The position numbers and the translations under genes are program-made. A stretch of DNA of 64,000 bases from Streptomyces venezuelae (lineage in GTDB: Bacteria; Actinomycetota; Actinomycetes; Streptomycetales; Streptomycetaceae). The DNA is taken from assembly GCF_008642275.1 (NCBI RefSeq), contig NZ_CP029189.1, positions 558,001-622,000 on the forward strand, read 5' to 3'. Below are positions 14,870-24,264 of the stretch, one piece after another. Each line of letters begins with the position of its first letter. The stretch's first letter is position 1. The notes beneath the pieces are model-generated. The model searched no databases and was not told the origin of the DNA. It worked only from the letters and a program-made list of their open reading frames with translations.

Positions 14870-16939
14870 TCAGGCGGCGTCCTCCGGGGCGGCCAGGGCG
14901 AATTCGCACCACACGCACTTCCCACCGCCCCGGGGCTCCACGCCCCACTCGTCCGCGAGGCGGTCGACGAGCATCAGACCGCGCCCCGAGACGGCCCAGT
15001 CGCCCGCCTCGCGCCGCCTGGGCAGGGCGCTGCTGCCGTCCTCGACCTCGATCCGGATCCGGCCCTGGGCCGTCAGGCGCATGCTGACGTGGCCGCCGCC
15101 GTCCGTGTGCACCAGGGCATTGGTCATCAGCTCGTCCGCCGCCAGTTCGATCTCGTCGGCCCGGTGCCGTGCACCCCAGGCGGCCACCGCCGCCCGGATC
15201 AGGTGCCGGGCCAGCGCCGGGGCCTTCGTGTCCCCCGGTTCCAGCCGCTGCTGCAGCGGACCCCCGCCGCGCGGTACGGGGGTGCCGCGGCGGCGCAGCA
15301 CGAGCATGGCCATGTCGTCCCCGCCGCCCGAGTCGCCGACCAGGTCGCACAGCACGTCGGCGAGTTCCTCCACGTCGGTCGGGCCGCTGTGGACCGCCGC
15401 CATGAGCTCGCGCATGCCGGTGTCCTGGTCGGTGCCGGGTCGGTCGATCAGGCCGTCGGTGCACAGCAGCAGGGTGTCCCCGGGGTGCAGTTCGAGGCTG
15501 GTGACGGGGTACCCGGAGCCGGAGCCCGGCTGCTCGCGGGGCGGCAGGCCGAGCGGCAGCCCGCCCGCCACCTGGACCCGGTGGACGCTGCCGTCGCCGC
15601 GCCGCACGACGGGGTCGAGGTGCCCGGCACGGACCAGGCGGGCCATCCCGGTGGTGAGGTCCACCTCGGCGTAGGTGCAGGTCGCGAACCGTTCGGTGGC
15701 CAGCTCGCGCAGGAAGGCCGAGGCCCGGGCCATGGCCGCGCCCGGCGTGTGCCCCTCGACGATGTAGGCGCGCATCACGATGCGCAGCTGTCCCATGACG
15801 GCGGCCGCGTCCGTGTCGTGCCCCTCCACGTCTCCGATCATCACCCCGACGCGGCCCTCGCCGAGCGGGACCACGTCGTACCAGTCGCCGCCGATGTCCC
15901 GGCCCATCCGCGCGGACCGGTACCGTACGGCGATCCGCGCGCCCGGCACGTCCGGGATCCGGCGAGGCAGCATGGCCCGCTGGAGCCCCTCGGCCAGATC
16001 GTGCTCCTGCTCGAAGAGGATGGCCCGCTGCAGGCTCTGCGCGACCCCGCTGCCGAGCGCCATCAGCAGGTTGCGTTCCTCGGCGGTGAACTCGCCGTCC
16101 CGCGTGTAGAGCAGCCCGAGCGTCCCGATCGGCCGCCCCTGGGCGATCAGCGGCAGGTAGACCCCGCTGCGGACGGACAGCGGCTCGATGTACGGCCACA
16201 GGTCCGGATACCTCTGCTGGAACTCGTCCCGGGAGACGAGGTAGACCGACTGCATGGTGCGGACCGCCTCGCTCATCGGGAGCTGTGCGTCGATCCGCGT
16301 GTACTCGATCTCGGGCACGTACGAGCCGAGCTGCCCCTCCGCGACCAGGTGGATGCGGCCGCCGTCGACGACGCCCAGCATCACGCTGACCGCACCGAGG
16401 TGCCCGAGGGCCTGCGGGTCCTTGAGGATGTCGGTCACGTCGTTGACGGTGCGGGCGTGGGCGAGGATCGCGGTGGTCCGCTCCACGACGCCGGTCATCC
16501 TGCGCCGCCCTTCGATCTCCTCCCCGGCGGCACCCGGCTCGTCGGGGTCGTGGGCGGCGTCGCGGAGGATCCCGATGACGCGGTACGAGCGGCCGGACGA
16601 GTCCCGCAGGATGTGCCCCTGGATGTGGGTCCAGGCCGGCGAACCGTCGCGCAGGCGGCTGCGGACGTAGGCCCCGTAGTGGCTTCGGCCGTCCTTGATC
16701 GCCTGCGCGACCCGGGTGTCGAGCCGGGCCTCCTCACCGGGGGCGAGGCGGCTGCGGAGTCCGCCGGGGGTCCCGTCGTACTCGTCCGGGCGCAGGTCCA
16801 GCACCTCGAGGGCGGTGGCATCGAGATGCATGCGACCGCTGTCGAGGTCCCAGTCGAATGTGCCCATGCGATTGAGCGCAAGGCTTGTGTCCGGCCGTGC
16901 GGGCCAGCCGACGTCGGGGTTCTCCGCCCTACGGGCCAT
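14870..16939 (-). CDS. PAS-GAF-PP2C (SpoIIE/RsbU) phosphatase with HATPase domain
   Basis: 689 residues with four domains in order. PAS is at about 20-130 (MGTFDWDLDSGRMHLDATAL), GAF at about 160-310, and the SpoIIE-type PP2C phosphatase at about 330-545, with metal ligands in GRDIGGDWYDVVPLGEGRVG, GDVEGHD and TDGLID. The C-terminal anti-sigma-type HATPase is at about 555-685, with the N-box ADELMTNALVHT. This is the multi-sensor regulator type abundant in Streptomyces. It would dephosphorylate an anti-anti-sigma factor and may also act as a serine kinase. No partner sigma or anti-sigma gene lies beside it. Confidence 0.93.
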   Translation of the reverse strand: MARRAENPDVGWPARPDTSLALNRMGTFDWDLDSGRMHLDATALEVLDLRPDEYDGTPGGLRSRLAPGEEARLDTRVAQAIKDGRSHYGAYVRSRLRDGSPAWTHIQGHILRDSSGRSYRVIGILRDAAHDPDEPGAAGEEIEGRRRMTGVVERTTAILAHARTVNDVTDILKDPQALGHLGAVSVMLGVVDGGRIHLVAEGQLGSYVPEIEYTRIDAQLPMSEAVRTMQSVYLVSRDEFQQRYPDLWPYIEPLSVRSGVYLPLIAQGRPIGTLGLLYTRDGEFTAEERNLLMALGSGVAQSLQRAILFEQEHDLAEGLQRAMLPRRIPDVPGARIAVRYRSARMGRDIGGDWYDVVPLGEGRVGVMIGDVEGHDTDAAAVMGQLRIVMRAYIVEGHTPGAAMARASAFLRELATERFATCTYAEVDLTTGMARLVRAGHLDPVVRRGDGSVHRVQVAGGLPLGLPPREQPGSGSGYPVTSLELHPGDTLLLCTDGLIDRPGTDQDTGMRELMAAVHSGPTDVEELADVLCDLVGDSGGGDDMAMLVLRRRGTPVPRGGGPLQQRLEPGDTKAPALARHLIRAAVAAWGARHRADEIELAADELMTNALVHTDGGGHVSMRLTAQGRIRIEVEDGSSALPRRREAGDWAVSGRGLMLVDRLADEWGVEPRGGGKCVWCEFALAAPEDAA

Positions 16940-17106
16940 GCAGCCAGGGTCTCACTCCCGCCCGCCGGTGTCCCCGCGGGAGGCCCGGACACCCTCCGTG
17001 CGCGGACCGGCACGGACCGGCACGGCCCGCGGGCGGGAACGGGCTGCGGCGGTGCGGTCGGCTGCGGGGACGCCGCGGGGGCGGTGGAAACCGGTGGCCG
17101 GGAGGT

Positions 17107-17775
17107 TCAGTGTCCTCCGCTGTCCGCCAGGGTCGCGTCATGGACCAGCAGGGCGATCTGTACCCGGTTGTTGAGGTCGAGCCGGGTCAGGATCCGGGAC
17201 ACGTGGGTCTTGACCGTGGGCAGCGCCAGGTGGAGCTCCCGTCCGATCTCCGCGTTGGACAGGCCCCTCCCGACCGCCAGGGCCACCTCCCGCTCGCGCC
17301 CGGCCAGCAGCTCCAGTCGCCTGCGGGCGGCGCTCGCCCGGGTGCCCTGGCCGAAGTCTCCGGTCACCTGGTCGATGAGCCGACGGGTGACGGCCGCGGA
17401 GAGCACCGGGTCCCCGGCGGCCACCGTCCGGATGGCCGTCACGATCTCCTGCGGCGGGGTGTCCTTCAGGAGGAATCCGGCCGCTCCGGCCCGCAGCGCC
17501 CGCAGCACGTGCGCGTCGGTGTGGAAGGTGGTCAGGACCAGCACCTCGGGGGCGCCCGGCCGCGCCCGGAGCCGCTCGGTGGCGGCCAGCCCGTCGACGC
17601 CGGGCATCCGGATGTCCATCAGCACCAGGTGGGGCGCGTGCGCCGCGACCAGCGCGGGCACCTCCGCGCCGTCCGCGGCCTCCGCGACCAGCTCGATGTC
17701 CGGGGCACCGCCCAGCATCAGACGCAGCCCCGCCCGGACGATCGCGTCGTCGTCGACCAGCAGTACGCGAATCAC
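17107..17775 (-). CDS. NarL/LuxR-family response regulator
   Basis: 222 residues. Receiver domain 1-120 with acidic pocket VDDD at 7-10, phospho-accepting Asp54 in VLMDIRMPGVDG, the Thr of VLTTFH and the Lys of FLLKD. LuxR-type helix-turn-helix at about 150-215 (LLAGREREVALAVGRGLSNA and LPTVKTHVSRILTRL). It is encoded 22 bp downstream of its histidine kinase, forming a classic NarL-type two-component pair. Target genes unknown. Confidence 0.95.
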   Translation of the reverse strand: MIRVLLVDDDAIVRAGLRLMLGGAPDIELVAEAADGAEVPALVAAHAPHLVLMDIRMPGVDGLAATERLRARPGAPEVLVLTTFHTDAHVLRALRAGAAGFLLKDTPPQEIVTAIRTVAAGDPVLSAAVTRRLIDQVTGDFGQGTRASAARRRLELLAGREREVALAVGRGLSNAEIGRELHLALPTVKTHVSRILTRLDLNNRVQIALLVHDATLADSGGH

Positions 17776-17797
17776 GCGTCGCTCCCCTTTCCCCCGG

Positions 17798-18973
17798 TCA
17801 GCCCTGCCAGGGTAGCCAGGCCCGTACCCGGAATCCGTCCCCGGCGGGAACGGCCGTCAGTTCCCCGCCGGCCAGCCGGGCACGTTCGGCCAGCCCGATC
17901 AGCCCCTGTCCGCCACCCTCGGCCGGCCCGGGGACCGTGCCGCGGGCCGGATCCGGGCCGGGCGGGCGGGTGTTGCGGACCTCGACCGTGAGGCCGTCGC
18001 CCGGGCCCCCGGTGACCCGCACGTCGGCGGCCGCGCCGGGCGCGTGCTTGCGTACGTTGGTCAGCGCCTCCTGCACGATCCGGTACGCCGTCCGTCCCAC
18101 CAGGGGCGGCGGCGCGGCCCCTTCCGGCGGTCCGGCCAGCTCGATCCGGCCGCCAGCCGCCCTCGCCTCCGCCACCAGCCGGGGAAGGTCCGCCAGTTCC
18201 GGCTGCGGGCGTTCGCCGGCCTCCGAGGGGTCTGTGCCCGGACCCGCCCGGAGCACGCCGATCACCTCGCGCAGGTCGTGCAGCGCCAGGTGGGCGCTCT
18301 CGCGCATCACCCCGGCGGCCCGTTCGATCTCGGCCCGGGGGGCGCCGGGATTGAACTCCAGGGCACCCGCGTGCACGCTGAGCAGCGACAGCCGGTGGCC
18401 GAGCACGTCGTGCATCTCGCGGGCGATCTCCTCCCTGGCCTCCAGCCGGGCCCGCGCCGCCCGTGACTCCGCGTCCGCCTCGGCCAGCTCGGCGCGCTCG
18501 CGCAGCGAGGCGATGAGCTGCTGCCGGGACCGCCGGAACAGCCCCCAGCCGATGGCCCCGGCGATCAGCGCGAAGTACGTCACCGCCGAACCGGCCCGCT
18601 CCTCGGACATGTCGGGCAGCTGCCACAGGAAGAGCGGCAGCGGTCCGAAGGCGAGGGCCGCCAACCACGCCGTGGCCTTCCAGGGCCGGGCCGCGGCCAC
18701 CGTGTACACCGCCACGATCGTCGGCCCGGTCAGGTAGTGCGCCACGCTGCCGGCCAGGAGCAGCGCCACGGCCAGCCGGACCGGCGCGCGCCGCCGCAGC
18801 AGGACCGCCGCGCAGCCCAGCCCGCCGGCCACCTGGTCGGCGGCCCGCCAGCCCGGGCCGAGGCCTTCCGCGACCGGGATGGACTGCGAGCTGACGGCGG
18901 CGAAGCAGGCGGCGAAGAGGAACAGGGCCAGGTCGGCGGCCCAGTCCCGGCGGGTGCGGGTGATACGGCGCAT
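17798..18973 (-). CDS. Two-component sensor histidine kinase (HisKA_3 type)
   Basis: 391 residues. About four to five transmembrane helices occupy residues 12-148. The dimerisation domain has phospho-accepting His188 in EEIAREMHDVLGHRLSLLSV. The HATPase domain carries EALTNVRKHAPGA and a closing GGGQGLIGLAERARLAGG. This is the DesK/NarX-like family typical of actinomycetes. Its partner is the response regulator just downstream. The signal is not predictable; the extracellular part is very short, suggesting a membrane or intramembrane signal. Confidence 0.93.
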   Translation of the reverse strand: MRRITRTRRDWAADLALFLFAACFAAVSSQSIPVAEGLGPGWRAADQVAGGLGCAAVLLRRRAPVRLAVALLLAGSVAHYLTGPTIVAVYTVAAARPWKATAWLAALAFGPLPLFLWQLPDMSEERAGSAVTYFALIAGAIGWGLFRRSRQQLIASLRERAELAEADAESRAARARLEAREEIAREMHDVLGHRLSLLSVHAGALEFNPGAPRAEIERAAGVMRESAHLALHDLREVIGVLRAGPGTDPSEAGERPQPELADLPRLVAEARAAGGRIELAGPPEGAAPPPLVGRTAYRIVQEALTNVRKHAPGAAADVRVTGGPGDGLTVEVRNTRPPGPDPARGTVPGPAEGGGQGLIGLAERARLAGGELTAVPAGDGFRVRAWLPWQG

Positions 18974-19099
18974 GTCCCGGGAATCTACGCGGACCGGCGC
19001 GTGAGCGGACGCCCGCGCCCCCTACCGGATACTTAAGTACGAGCGCGGGCAGTCCTTGGGCCGATGTCCGGCCCGGCACCCGGCTCGTAACGTCGGCGC

Positions 19100-19357
19100 A
19101 TGACCTCTCCTTCTCCGAAGTCCCCGAAGTCCCCGAAGTCCCCGCTGGCCGGCGTCACGGGCGCGATCTGTTTCGTCCTGGTCGTCGGCGGCGCGAGCGG
19201 TCTGCTGCACGAGTGGCTCGGCTGGATCCACTTCATGGGCTTCGTCCGCTTCCTCGCCCCCGACGGATACGAGATCTACAGCTACATCGTCATGATCGCA
19301 CTCGGCCTCGCGGTGGGCGCCGCGGGCGACGCGCTCACCCGCCGCGGCCGGGCCTGA
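19100..19357 (+). CDS. Small membrane protein of unknown function
   Basis: 85 residues with two transmembrane helices (about 16-38 and 60-78) separated by the aromatic stretch WLGWIHFMGFVRFLAP. The N-terminus has a Pro-Lys-Ser repeat (SPKSPKSPKSP) encoded by a near-perfect 9-bp tandem repeat. It diverges from the histidine kinase across a 126-bp gap, where a CTTAAGTAC sequence sits at about 19031. I do not recognise a family, although similar small proteins occur in other streptomycetes. Confidence 0.7.
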   Translation: MTSPSPKSPKSPKSPLAGVTGAICFVLVVGGASGLLHEWLGWIHFMGFVRFLAPDGYEIYSYIVMIALGLAVGAAGDALTRRGRA

Positions 19358-19385
19358 TCCCCGGTCCGCCGCCCCTCCCCGTGCC

Positions 19386-19418
19386 CGCGCCTCCTGCCCC
19401 GCACGGGGAGGAGGCGCG
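19386..19418. terminator. Bidirectional terminator hairpin
   Basis: Ten-base arms CGCGCCTCCT (19386-19395) and AGGAGGCGCG (19409-19418) surround an inner CCCCG/CGGGG stem. It lies between two genes that converge, the small membrane protein (+) and the DUF6777 gene (-). Confidence 0.8.
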
Positions 19419-19438
19419 GTCACCCACCGTGCCGCGGG

Positions 19439-21076
19439 TCAGCTCTGCTGGGCCGGGCCCTCGGGCTCGGGCTGGGGAGCCGTCTGCGGCTGCTGCTCGG
19501 ACGGGGCCGGAGCCGACGGCTTCGGAGCGGCCGAGGGCGGAGCGGACGGGCGCTCGGGGGCGGCCGAGGTCCGCGGCGCGGGAGACCCCGGGGTAGCCGG
19601 AGTCGCCGGAGCCTCGGGGGAGGCCGGAGTCGCGGGCGCGGACTTCGGCGTCGGTGACTGGACGGGCGGCTCGGAGGGCGGCGTCGAGGGCGACGCCGCC
19701 GGTGACTCCGCCGGGGTCGTCTTCGGTGACTCCGCCGGGGTCGTCTTCGGTGACTCCGCGGGGGTCGTCTTCGGTGACTCCGCGGGGGTCGTCTTCGGTG
19801 ACTCCGCCGGAGTCGACTTCGGCGACTCGTCCGGGGACTTCTTGGGCGACTCCGACGGGGTCGGCGACGGCGTCTTCTTCGGCGACTCCGACGGGGACTC
19901 CGAGGGGGACTTCTTCGGTGACTCCGAGGGGGACTTCGAGGCAGACTCCGACGAGGACTTGGACGGCGTCGGCGTCGGCGTCGTCACGGAAGAGCTCGGG
20001 GTCGGCGAGGTCCCGGAGGAGGTGGGCCGCGGCGAGGTCCCGGACGGGTTCGGCGTCGTCACCGACGAGGTCGGGGTGACCGGACTCGGGGTGAGCGGCG
20101 GCGTCGGGACCGGCGGCGGCGGGATCGGCCGGTCGGGCCTGGGCTTGCCCTGCTGGCCGCCGTCACCCTTGGGGCGCTCGTACCACTGGTTTTCACGGTG
20201 GTCGTAGATCACGATCTTGTTGACGACGGTCGGCGCCGGCGCGATGGCCACCACCTTCGACGGCTGGTACGAGGGCCACGACTGCCCGAAACGCTTCGGG
20301 TCGGCCTTCAGCGGCACCGGCGGACCCAGCGGGTTGCCGCACGCACAGCGCACCCGCGGCACTCCCCGGTCGTCCACCAGCACGGCCGTCCCCGCCTGGA
20401 GCACGGCCTGATAGGGGACGAGCTTGCCGTCCCGGTAACTGTGGTTCGTCACCCGGGTGTCCATGCGCAGCTGCACCGAGGTGAGCGAGCGGAGGTAGCC
20501 GGGAACGGCGGCCGGCTGGATGCCCTGTGCCTGGGCGAAGGCCGCGTTCTTCGCGGGGTCCGCGCCCAGCGACCCGATCAGCTTCTCGACGTCACAGCTG
20601 GCGACGTTCCGGGTGCCGCCGTACACGCCCGGCGCGGAACCGCTGACGCTCCTGGTGCCCACCGGCCCGGTCGGGCTGGCGCTCGGGCCGACCGTGCCCT
20701 GCGGAGAGGGCGGCGGGCTCTCCGGCGGGGGCGGTGCGTCCTTGACCACCGTGGACTCCGTGAAGGGGTCGGGGCCGGAGGCGGCCACCGGCTGGAGGAA
20801 CACCTCGCCGCCCGCGTTGTCGGCGGTCCCGCTGGGCCGGGTGAGGACCACGGCCAGGGCCACGACCGCCGCCACCGCGACCAGCGCGGTGACGAGCCGT
20901 GGCACGGAGCGCCACCAGGGACCTCCGGCCGGTCCCGGGGCCGGTCCTCCGGGCCCACCCGGCGGCGCCGGCGGCGGCGGAGGCGGTGGACCCTGCTGCC
21001 CGCCCGAGAGCGGGCCTGACGGCGGCCCGGTGGGGCGTCCTGAAGACGGCGGTCGGCCGGATGGCTGTGTGGTCAC
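19439..21076 (-). CDS. DUF6777-type secreted/membrane-anchored protein with Ser/Pro-rich tail
   Basis: 545 residues from a GTG at 21076, with AAGAAGAG just upstream. A short Pro/Gly-rich cytoplasmic tail precedes a single transmembrane helix (about 65-85, LVTALVAVAAVVALAVVL). Outside lies a folded domain of about 230 residues with paired cysteines (ASCDVEKLIG; RVRCACGNPLG) and the end motif VIYDHRENQWYERPKG, matching DUF6777. The last 200 residues are a disordered Ser/Thr/Pro/Glu region built on SPKTTPAE repeats, probably a wall-spanning or glycosylated stalk. It is divergent from the streptophobe gene. Confidence 0.8.
   Translation of the reverse strand: MTTQPSGRPPSSGRPTGPPSGPLSGGQQGPPPPPPPAPPGGPGGPAPGPAGGPWWRSVPRLVTALVAVAAVVALAVVLTRPSGTADNAGGEVFLQPVAASGPDPFTESTVVKDAPPPPESPPPSPQGTVGPSASPTGPVGTRSVSGSAPGVYGGTRNVASCDVEKLIGSLGADPAKNAAFAQAQGIQPAAVPGYLRSLTSVQLRMDTRVTNHSYRDGKLVPYQAVLQAGTAVLVDDRGVPRVRCACGNPLGPPVPLKADPKRFGQSWPSYQPSKVVAIAPAPTVVNKIVIYDHRENQWYERPKGDGGQQGKPRPDRPIPPPPVPTPPLTPSPVTPTSSVTTPNPSGTSPRPTSSGTSPTPSSSVTTPTPTPSKSSSESASKSPSESPKKSPSESPSESPKKTPSPTPSESPKKSPDESPKSTPAESPKTTPAESPKTTPAESPKTTPAESPKTTPAESPAASPSTPPSEPPVQSPTPKSAPATPASPEAPATPATPGSPAPRTSAAPERPSAPPSAAPKPSAPAPSEQQPQTAPQPEPEGPAQQS
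19701..19820. repeat. Five tandem 24-bp coding repeats
   Basis: Five head-to-tail 24-bp units, each encoding SPKTTPAE-type octapeptides on the reverse strand, within the DUF6777 gene. The first four are nearly identical and the fifth differs at three positions. Being in frame, gain or loss of units changes only the stalk length. Confidence 0.9.
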
Positions 21077-21169
21077 GGGCTCTTCTTCCCAGGAGGAGTG
21101 AGTTCCCCGGGGACCATTGTGTGCGCCGTCCGGGTGGTGCCCGCAAGCCGGGGATGTCACGGTGGCAGG

Positions 21170-22465
21170 GTGAGTCGGACGCCGGAATCGTCATCGTCGG
21201 GGGGCTCCGCGAGGGCATGGCGGGACGCCCTCGTCGCCGTCCTCGCGGGATTCGTGGTGATGGGCGTGGTCGCCGCCGCCGGGCTGCTGTGCGCGGGCGC
21301 CGACGGCCTTCCGGGCGGCGCGTTCCCGCATGTGGTCGCCGCGGTCGTGGTGATGGCGGCGGGCGGTTCGCTGGAGGTGTCGGGCGGTGCCGGTTCGCTG
21401 GCCGGGGCGGAGGTGAGCCTCTCGGTGGTCCCCCTCTCGGTGAGCCTGGCCGGCGCCCTCGTGACCGGCTACCTCTTCCTGCGGCCGCTGCACAACCGGG
21501 CCGTTGCCCGGCCCCTGGAACTCATCGGCCGCGCGGTCCCGTTGGTCGTGCTGTGGCTGCTGGCCCTGACCGGCGCCGCGTTCCTCGCCCGTGAGACCTT
21601 CGGCATCTCCACGGGCGACTCCCCCATCGGTACCATCACCGAACTCCTCGACTCGGCGCCCACGGTGGGCTTCCGGGCCGACCTGCCGGCCACCCTGCTG
21701 TACGGACTGCTGTGGATCCTCGGCCTGTTGCTGATCGCGCTGCTCGTCTCGCGCCGCGCCCCGCTCCCGGCCCGGCTGGTCCGCTTCCACACGGCGCTGC
21801 GGCCTGCGGCCTTCGCCACGATGCTGCTGCTCCTCGCCTACGTCGTCCTCGGCATCGGGGTCGGCCTGGTCGTGGCCGCCACCCAGGGCCATGCCGACCG
21901 GACCCTGGCCGTGATCCTGCTCGGGCTGCCGAACCTCGTCTGGCTGGCACTCACCCTGGGCTTCGGCGGCGCCTGGGAGGGCAATGTCGAGGGGCCTTTC
22001 GGGCTGCCGATGCCGCAGCTGCTGGACCAGGTCCTGCGCGGCTCCGACCCGTCCCGGATCGACGTGGCCGCGCTCGCGGAGCAGGACTCCCGGGCCTGGT
22101 GGCTGGTGGCGGTGGCCGCCGTCCTGCTGCTCGGCACGGGCGTACTGGCGGCCGTACGCTCCCCCGCCCACGTGCGCCCCTGGCAGCACGCCCTCCACCT
22201 GGGCGTGGCCCTGGCGCTGGCGACCCTGGCGGTCTGCCTGCTGGGCCGGATCCAGGCACAGTTCGGCCTCTCCCTGCTGGGGATCGGCGAGGTGGACGGC
22301 CTCAGCGGCCAGGTCCACCTGGAACCCGTGCTGTGGCGCAACGTCGGCCTCGGGCTCCTGTGGGGCGCGGTGGCCGGATTCCTGGGCGCGCTGCTGGCCC
22401 GTCCGCTGCACCGCGGCGGGCGGGTCGACGAACCGGCCGCCGCGACCCGCGCGGCGCCCGACTAG
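21170..22465 (+). CDS. Streptophobe family integral membrane protein
   Basis: 431 residues from the GTG at 21170; the frame is open further upstream, but residue composition changes there. About ten hydrophobic helices start at LVAVLAGFVVMGVVAAAGLL. Conserved landmarks include GGAWEGNVEGPFGLPMPQLL and GLSGQVHLEPVLWRNVGLGL. This fits the Streptomyces-specific streptophobe family, whose function is unknown. It lies within a block with a Ser/Thr kinase and an FHA-domain exporter. A 93-bp divergent gap separates it from DUF6777. Confidence 0.78.
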   Translation: MSRTPESSSSGGSARAWRDALVAVLAGFVVMGVVAAAGLLCAGADGLPGGAFPHVVAAVVVMAAGGSLEVSGGAGSLAGAEVSLSVVPLSVSLAGALVTGYLFLRPLHNRAVARPLELIGRAVPLVVLWLLALTGAAFLARETFGISTGDSPIGTITELLDSAPTVGFRADLPATLLYGLLWILGLLLIALLVSRRAPLPARLVRFHTALRPAAFATMLLLLAYVVLGIGVGLVVAATQGHADRTLAVILLGLPNLVWLALTLGFGGAWEGNVEGPFGLPMPQLLDQVLRGSDPSRIDVAALAEQDSRAWWLVAVAAVLLLGTGVLAAVRSPAHVRPWQHALHLGVALALATLAVCLLGRIQAQFGLSLLGIGEVDGLSGQVHLEPVLWRNVGLGLLWGAVAGFLGALLARPLHRGGRVDEPAAATRAAPD

Positions 22466-22511
22466 GCGGAGGCGGCCGGAACCCGAACGGGCGGTACGGG
22501 CCGGGAGGGGC

Positions 22512-23543
22512 TCAGGCCGTCCCCCTCGACATCCGCAGGCGGAAGACGGGCAACGCCCACGGGGGGACCGGCGGCGGGGCGGGCAGCTCGGGCGGCGCGG
22601 CGCCTTCCGCGCCGCCCTCCGCACCGTCCACCGGCTCGTCCGCCGCCCCCGTCGGGGGCCCGGCACCCTCCCCCGCCCGCCGCAGGGCACCGGTGAACTC
22701 CAGACAGCTGTCCCACCGGTCGTCCGGCGACTTGGCCAGCGCCTTCGCGAGTACGGCGTCCACCTCCTCCGGCAGCCCGGGGCGCCGCGAGCTCAGCGGT
22801 GGCGGGGCGTCGTACTGGTGGGCCCACAGCAGGGCGATGTCGTCGTCCCGCTGGAAGGGCGGTTCCCCGGCGAGGGCCTCGTAGACGACGCAGCCCAGGC
22901 TGTAGACGTCGCAGCGGCCGTCGACCGGCTTTCCGGAGATCTGTTCCGGCGCCACGTAGGTGACGGTCCCGACGAACTGCCCGTCGGTCGTGAACCCCGT
23001 CAGCGACAGCGACTTCTTCGTCAGCCCGAAGTCCGTGAGGTAGGCGTGCTCCGGGTGGTCCCGGTCCGTGCCCGGGGCGATGAGGATGTTGCCCGGTTTC
23101 ACGTCCCGGTGGACCAGGTCGTGGGCGTGGGCGGCGTCCAGCGCGGAGGCCACCTGGCCCGCGATGCGCGCGGCCGTCTGCACCGGCAGCGAGCCCGTCC
23201 GGTCCAGCATCACCCGCAGGTCCGGTCCCTCGACGAGGCGCATGGCGATGTACAGCAGGCCGTCCGCCTCCCCCGCCTCGAAGACGGGCACGATGTGCGG
23301 GTGTTCGATGGTCGCGGCCACCTTCGACTCGTGGGCGAACCGCTGCCTGAAGGTGTCGTTCCGGGCCAGCTCGGGGGCGAGCAGCTTCAGGGCCACCCGC
23401 CGGTCGAGGCGCAGGTCCCGTGCCTCGTAGACCACGGCCATGCCGCCGCGCCCGATCTCGCTCTCCACGAGGTATCCGGCGATCTGCTTCCCGCGCAGGT
23501 CGGTGGGGGACCCGCCGACGGGCTCCGCCCGTTCCCCGTCCAC
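22512..23543 (-). CDS. Serine/threonine protein kinase
   Basis: 343 residues. PknB-type kinase domain at about 22-290: Gly-rich loop IGRGGMAVVYEA (30-41), catalytic Lys53 in VALKLL, HRDVKPGN with Asp147, DFG Asp171 and APEQ. A Pro-rich C-terminus of 40 residues follows, with no obvious transmembrane helix, so it is probably cytoplasmic. Its start is 2 bp from the stop of the upstream gene, so it is translationally close-coupled to that gene and the FHA transporter, which are likely substrates. Confidence 0.95.
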   Translation of the reverse strand: MDGERAEPVGGSPTDLRGKQIAGYLVESEIGRGGMAVVYEARDLRLDRRVALKLLAPELARNDTFRQRFAHESKVAATIEHPHIVPVFEAGEADGLLYIAMRLVEGPDLRVMLDRTGSLPVQTAARIAGQVASALDAAHAHDLVHRDVKPGNILIAPGTDRDHPEHAYLTDFGLTKKSLSLTGFTTDGQFVGTVTYVAPEQISGKPVDGRCDVYSLGCVVYEALAGEPPFQRDDDIALLWAHQYDAPPPLSSRRPGLPEEVDAVLAKALAKSPDDRWDSCLEFTGALRRAGEGAGPPTGAADEPVDGAEGGAEGAAPPELPAPPPVPPWALPVFRLRMSRGTA

Positions 23544-23545
23544 CG

Positions 23546-24259
23546 TCAGCCGCCTCCGGGGTCGCGGGTCTCCACGATCCGCGTCGGGTCATGGGCCGCC
23601 GCCCGGCCGGGCCGGTCCGCGGGGTCCTCGCGCGGGACTGCGACCGCGTCGGTCGGGTCCCTGCGTACGGGGGCCCCGCCGCCCTGCTCCGTGGCCGCGG
23701 GTGGCGGCTGCGGCCCTGGTTCGGGCGCGGGCGCGGAGGGGCCGCCCGGGCCGGCGACGACCGCGTAGGTCGTCATGCGGTCGCCGTCGTCGTAGAGCCA
23801 GCGGCCCGACCGCTCGTCGTAGAGCCACACCGACTCCCCGTCGATGACCACTCCGGCCCGCAGCCCCCGTACGGACCGGCGGAAGGCGTCGGCGTCGATC
23901 CGTCCGGAGGCCAGTTCGTCCACGGCCCGCCGGTAGCGTTCCAGGGCCTCGGAGCCGCGTGTGAGCAGGGGCCTCGGGTCCTCGGAGCGGACCGGGGGCC
24001 GTCCCCCGGCCGTCGGCGGCGGGTGCGGAACGGCGACCAGCAGCCGTCCGTCCACCCAGGCGGACCACCCGTTGGCGCACAGGACCTCCCCCCACTCCCC
24101 GCGCCGGGACAGCAGCTGCACGGGCAGGAACGGGTCCAGGGGAACGGTCGGCCGGGTGACGTCCGGGGCCTCCCAGGCGGGCAGCCCCTCCTGGGGCACC
24201 ACATGGGTCGGCCGGAAGTCCGCCACCTCGCCTCCGGGTTGTCCCAGCGGGCTGCTCAT
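23546..24259 (-). CDS. Hypothetical SH3-like protein between kinase and FHA transporter
   Basis: 237 residues from the ATG at 24259, five bases after the FHA-ABC stop. Residues about 50-75 form an SH3-like strand pattern (RRGEWGEVLCANGWSAWVDG). A middle helix-rich part has LERYRRAVDELASGRIDADA and YDERSGRWLYDDGDRMTTY. The C-terminus is Pro-rich and disordered. The gene order FHA-ABC, this gene, kinase suggests an adaptor in the same pathway. I do not recognise a named family beyond that. Confidence 0.75.
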   Translation of the reverse strand: MSSPLGQPGGEVADFRPTHVVPQEGLPAWEAPDVTRPTVPLDPFLPVQLLSRRGEWGEVLCANGWSAWVDGRLLVAVPHPPPTAGGRPPVRSEDPRPLLTRGSEALERYRRAVDELASGRIDADAFRRSVRGLRAGVVIDGESVWLYDERSGRWLYDDGDRMTTYAVVAGPGGPSAPAPEPGPQPPPAATEQGGGAPVRRDPTDAVAVPREDPADRPGRAAAHDPTRIVETRDPGGG

Positions 24260-24264
24260 GAGGC

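Noticed and set aside
12451..14925. Long open frame antisense to modA-modBC, and similar long frames antisense to dhaKLM and helR
   Set aside because: These are the usual reverse-strand shadows of GC-rich coding sequence. They have Arg/Pro/Gly-rich or acidic composition, no recognisable domain and no ribosome-binding site.
19100..19357. Anti-sigma factor or holin assignment for the small membrane protein
   Set aside because: Two helices and small size are not enough; no diagnostic motif is present.
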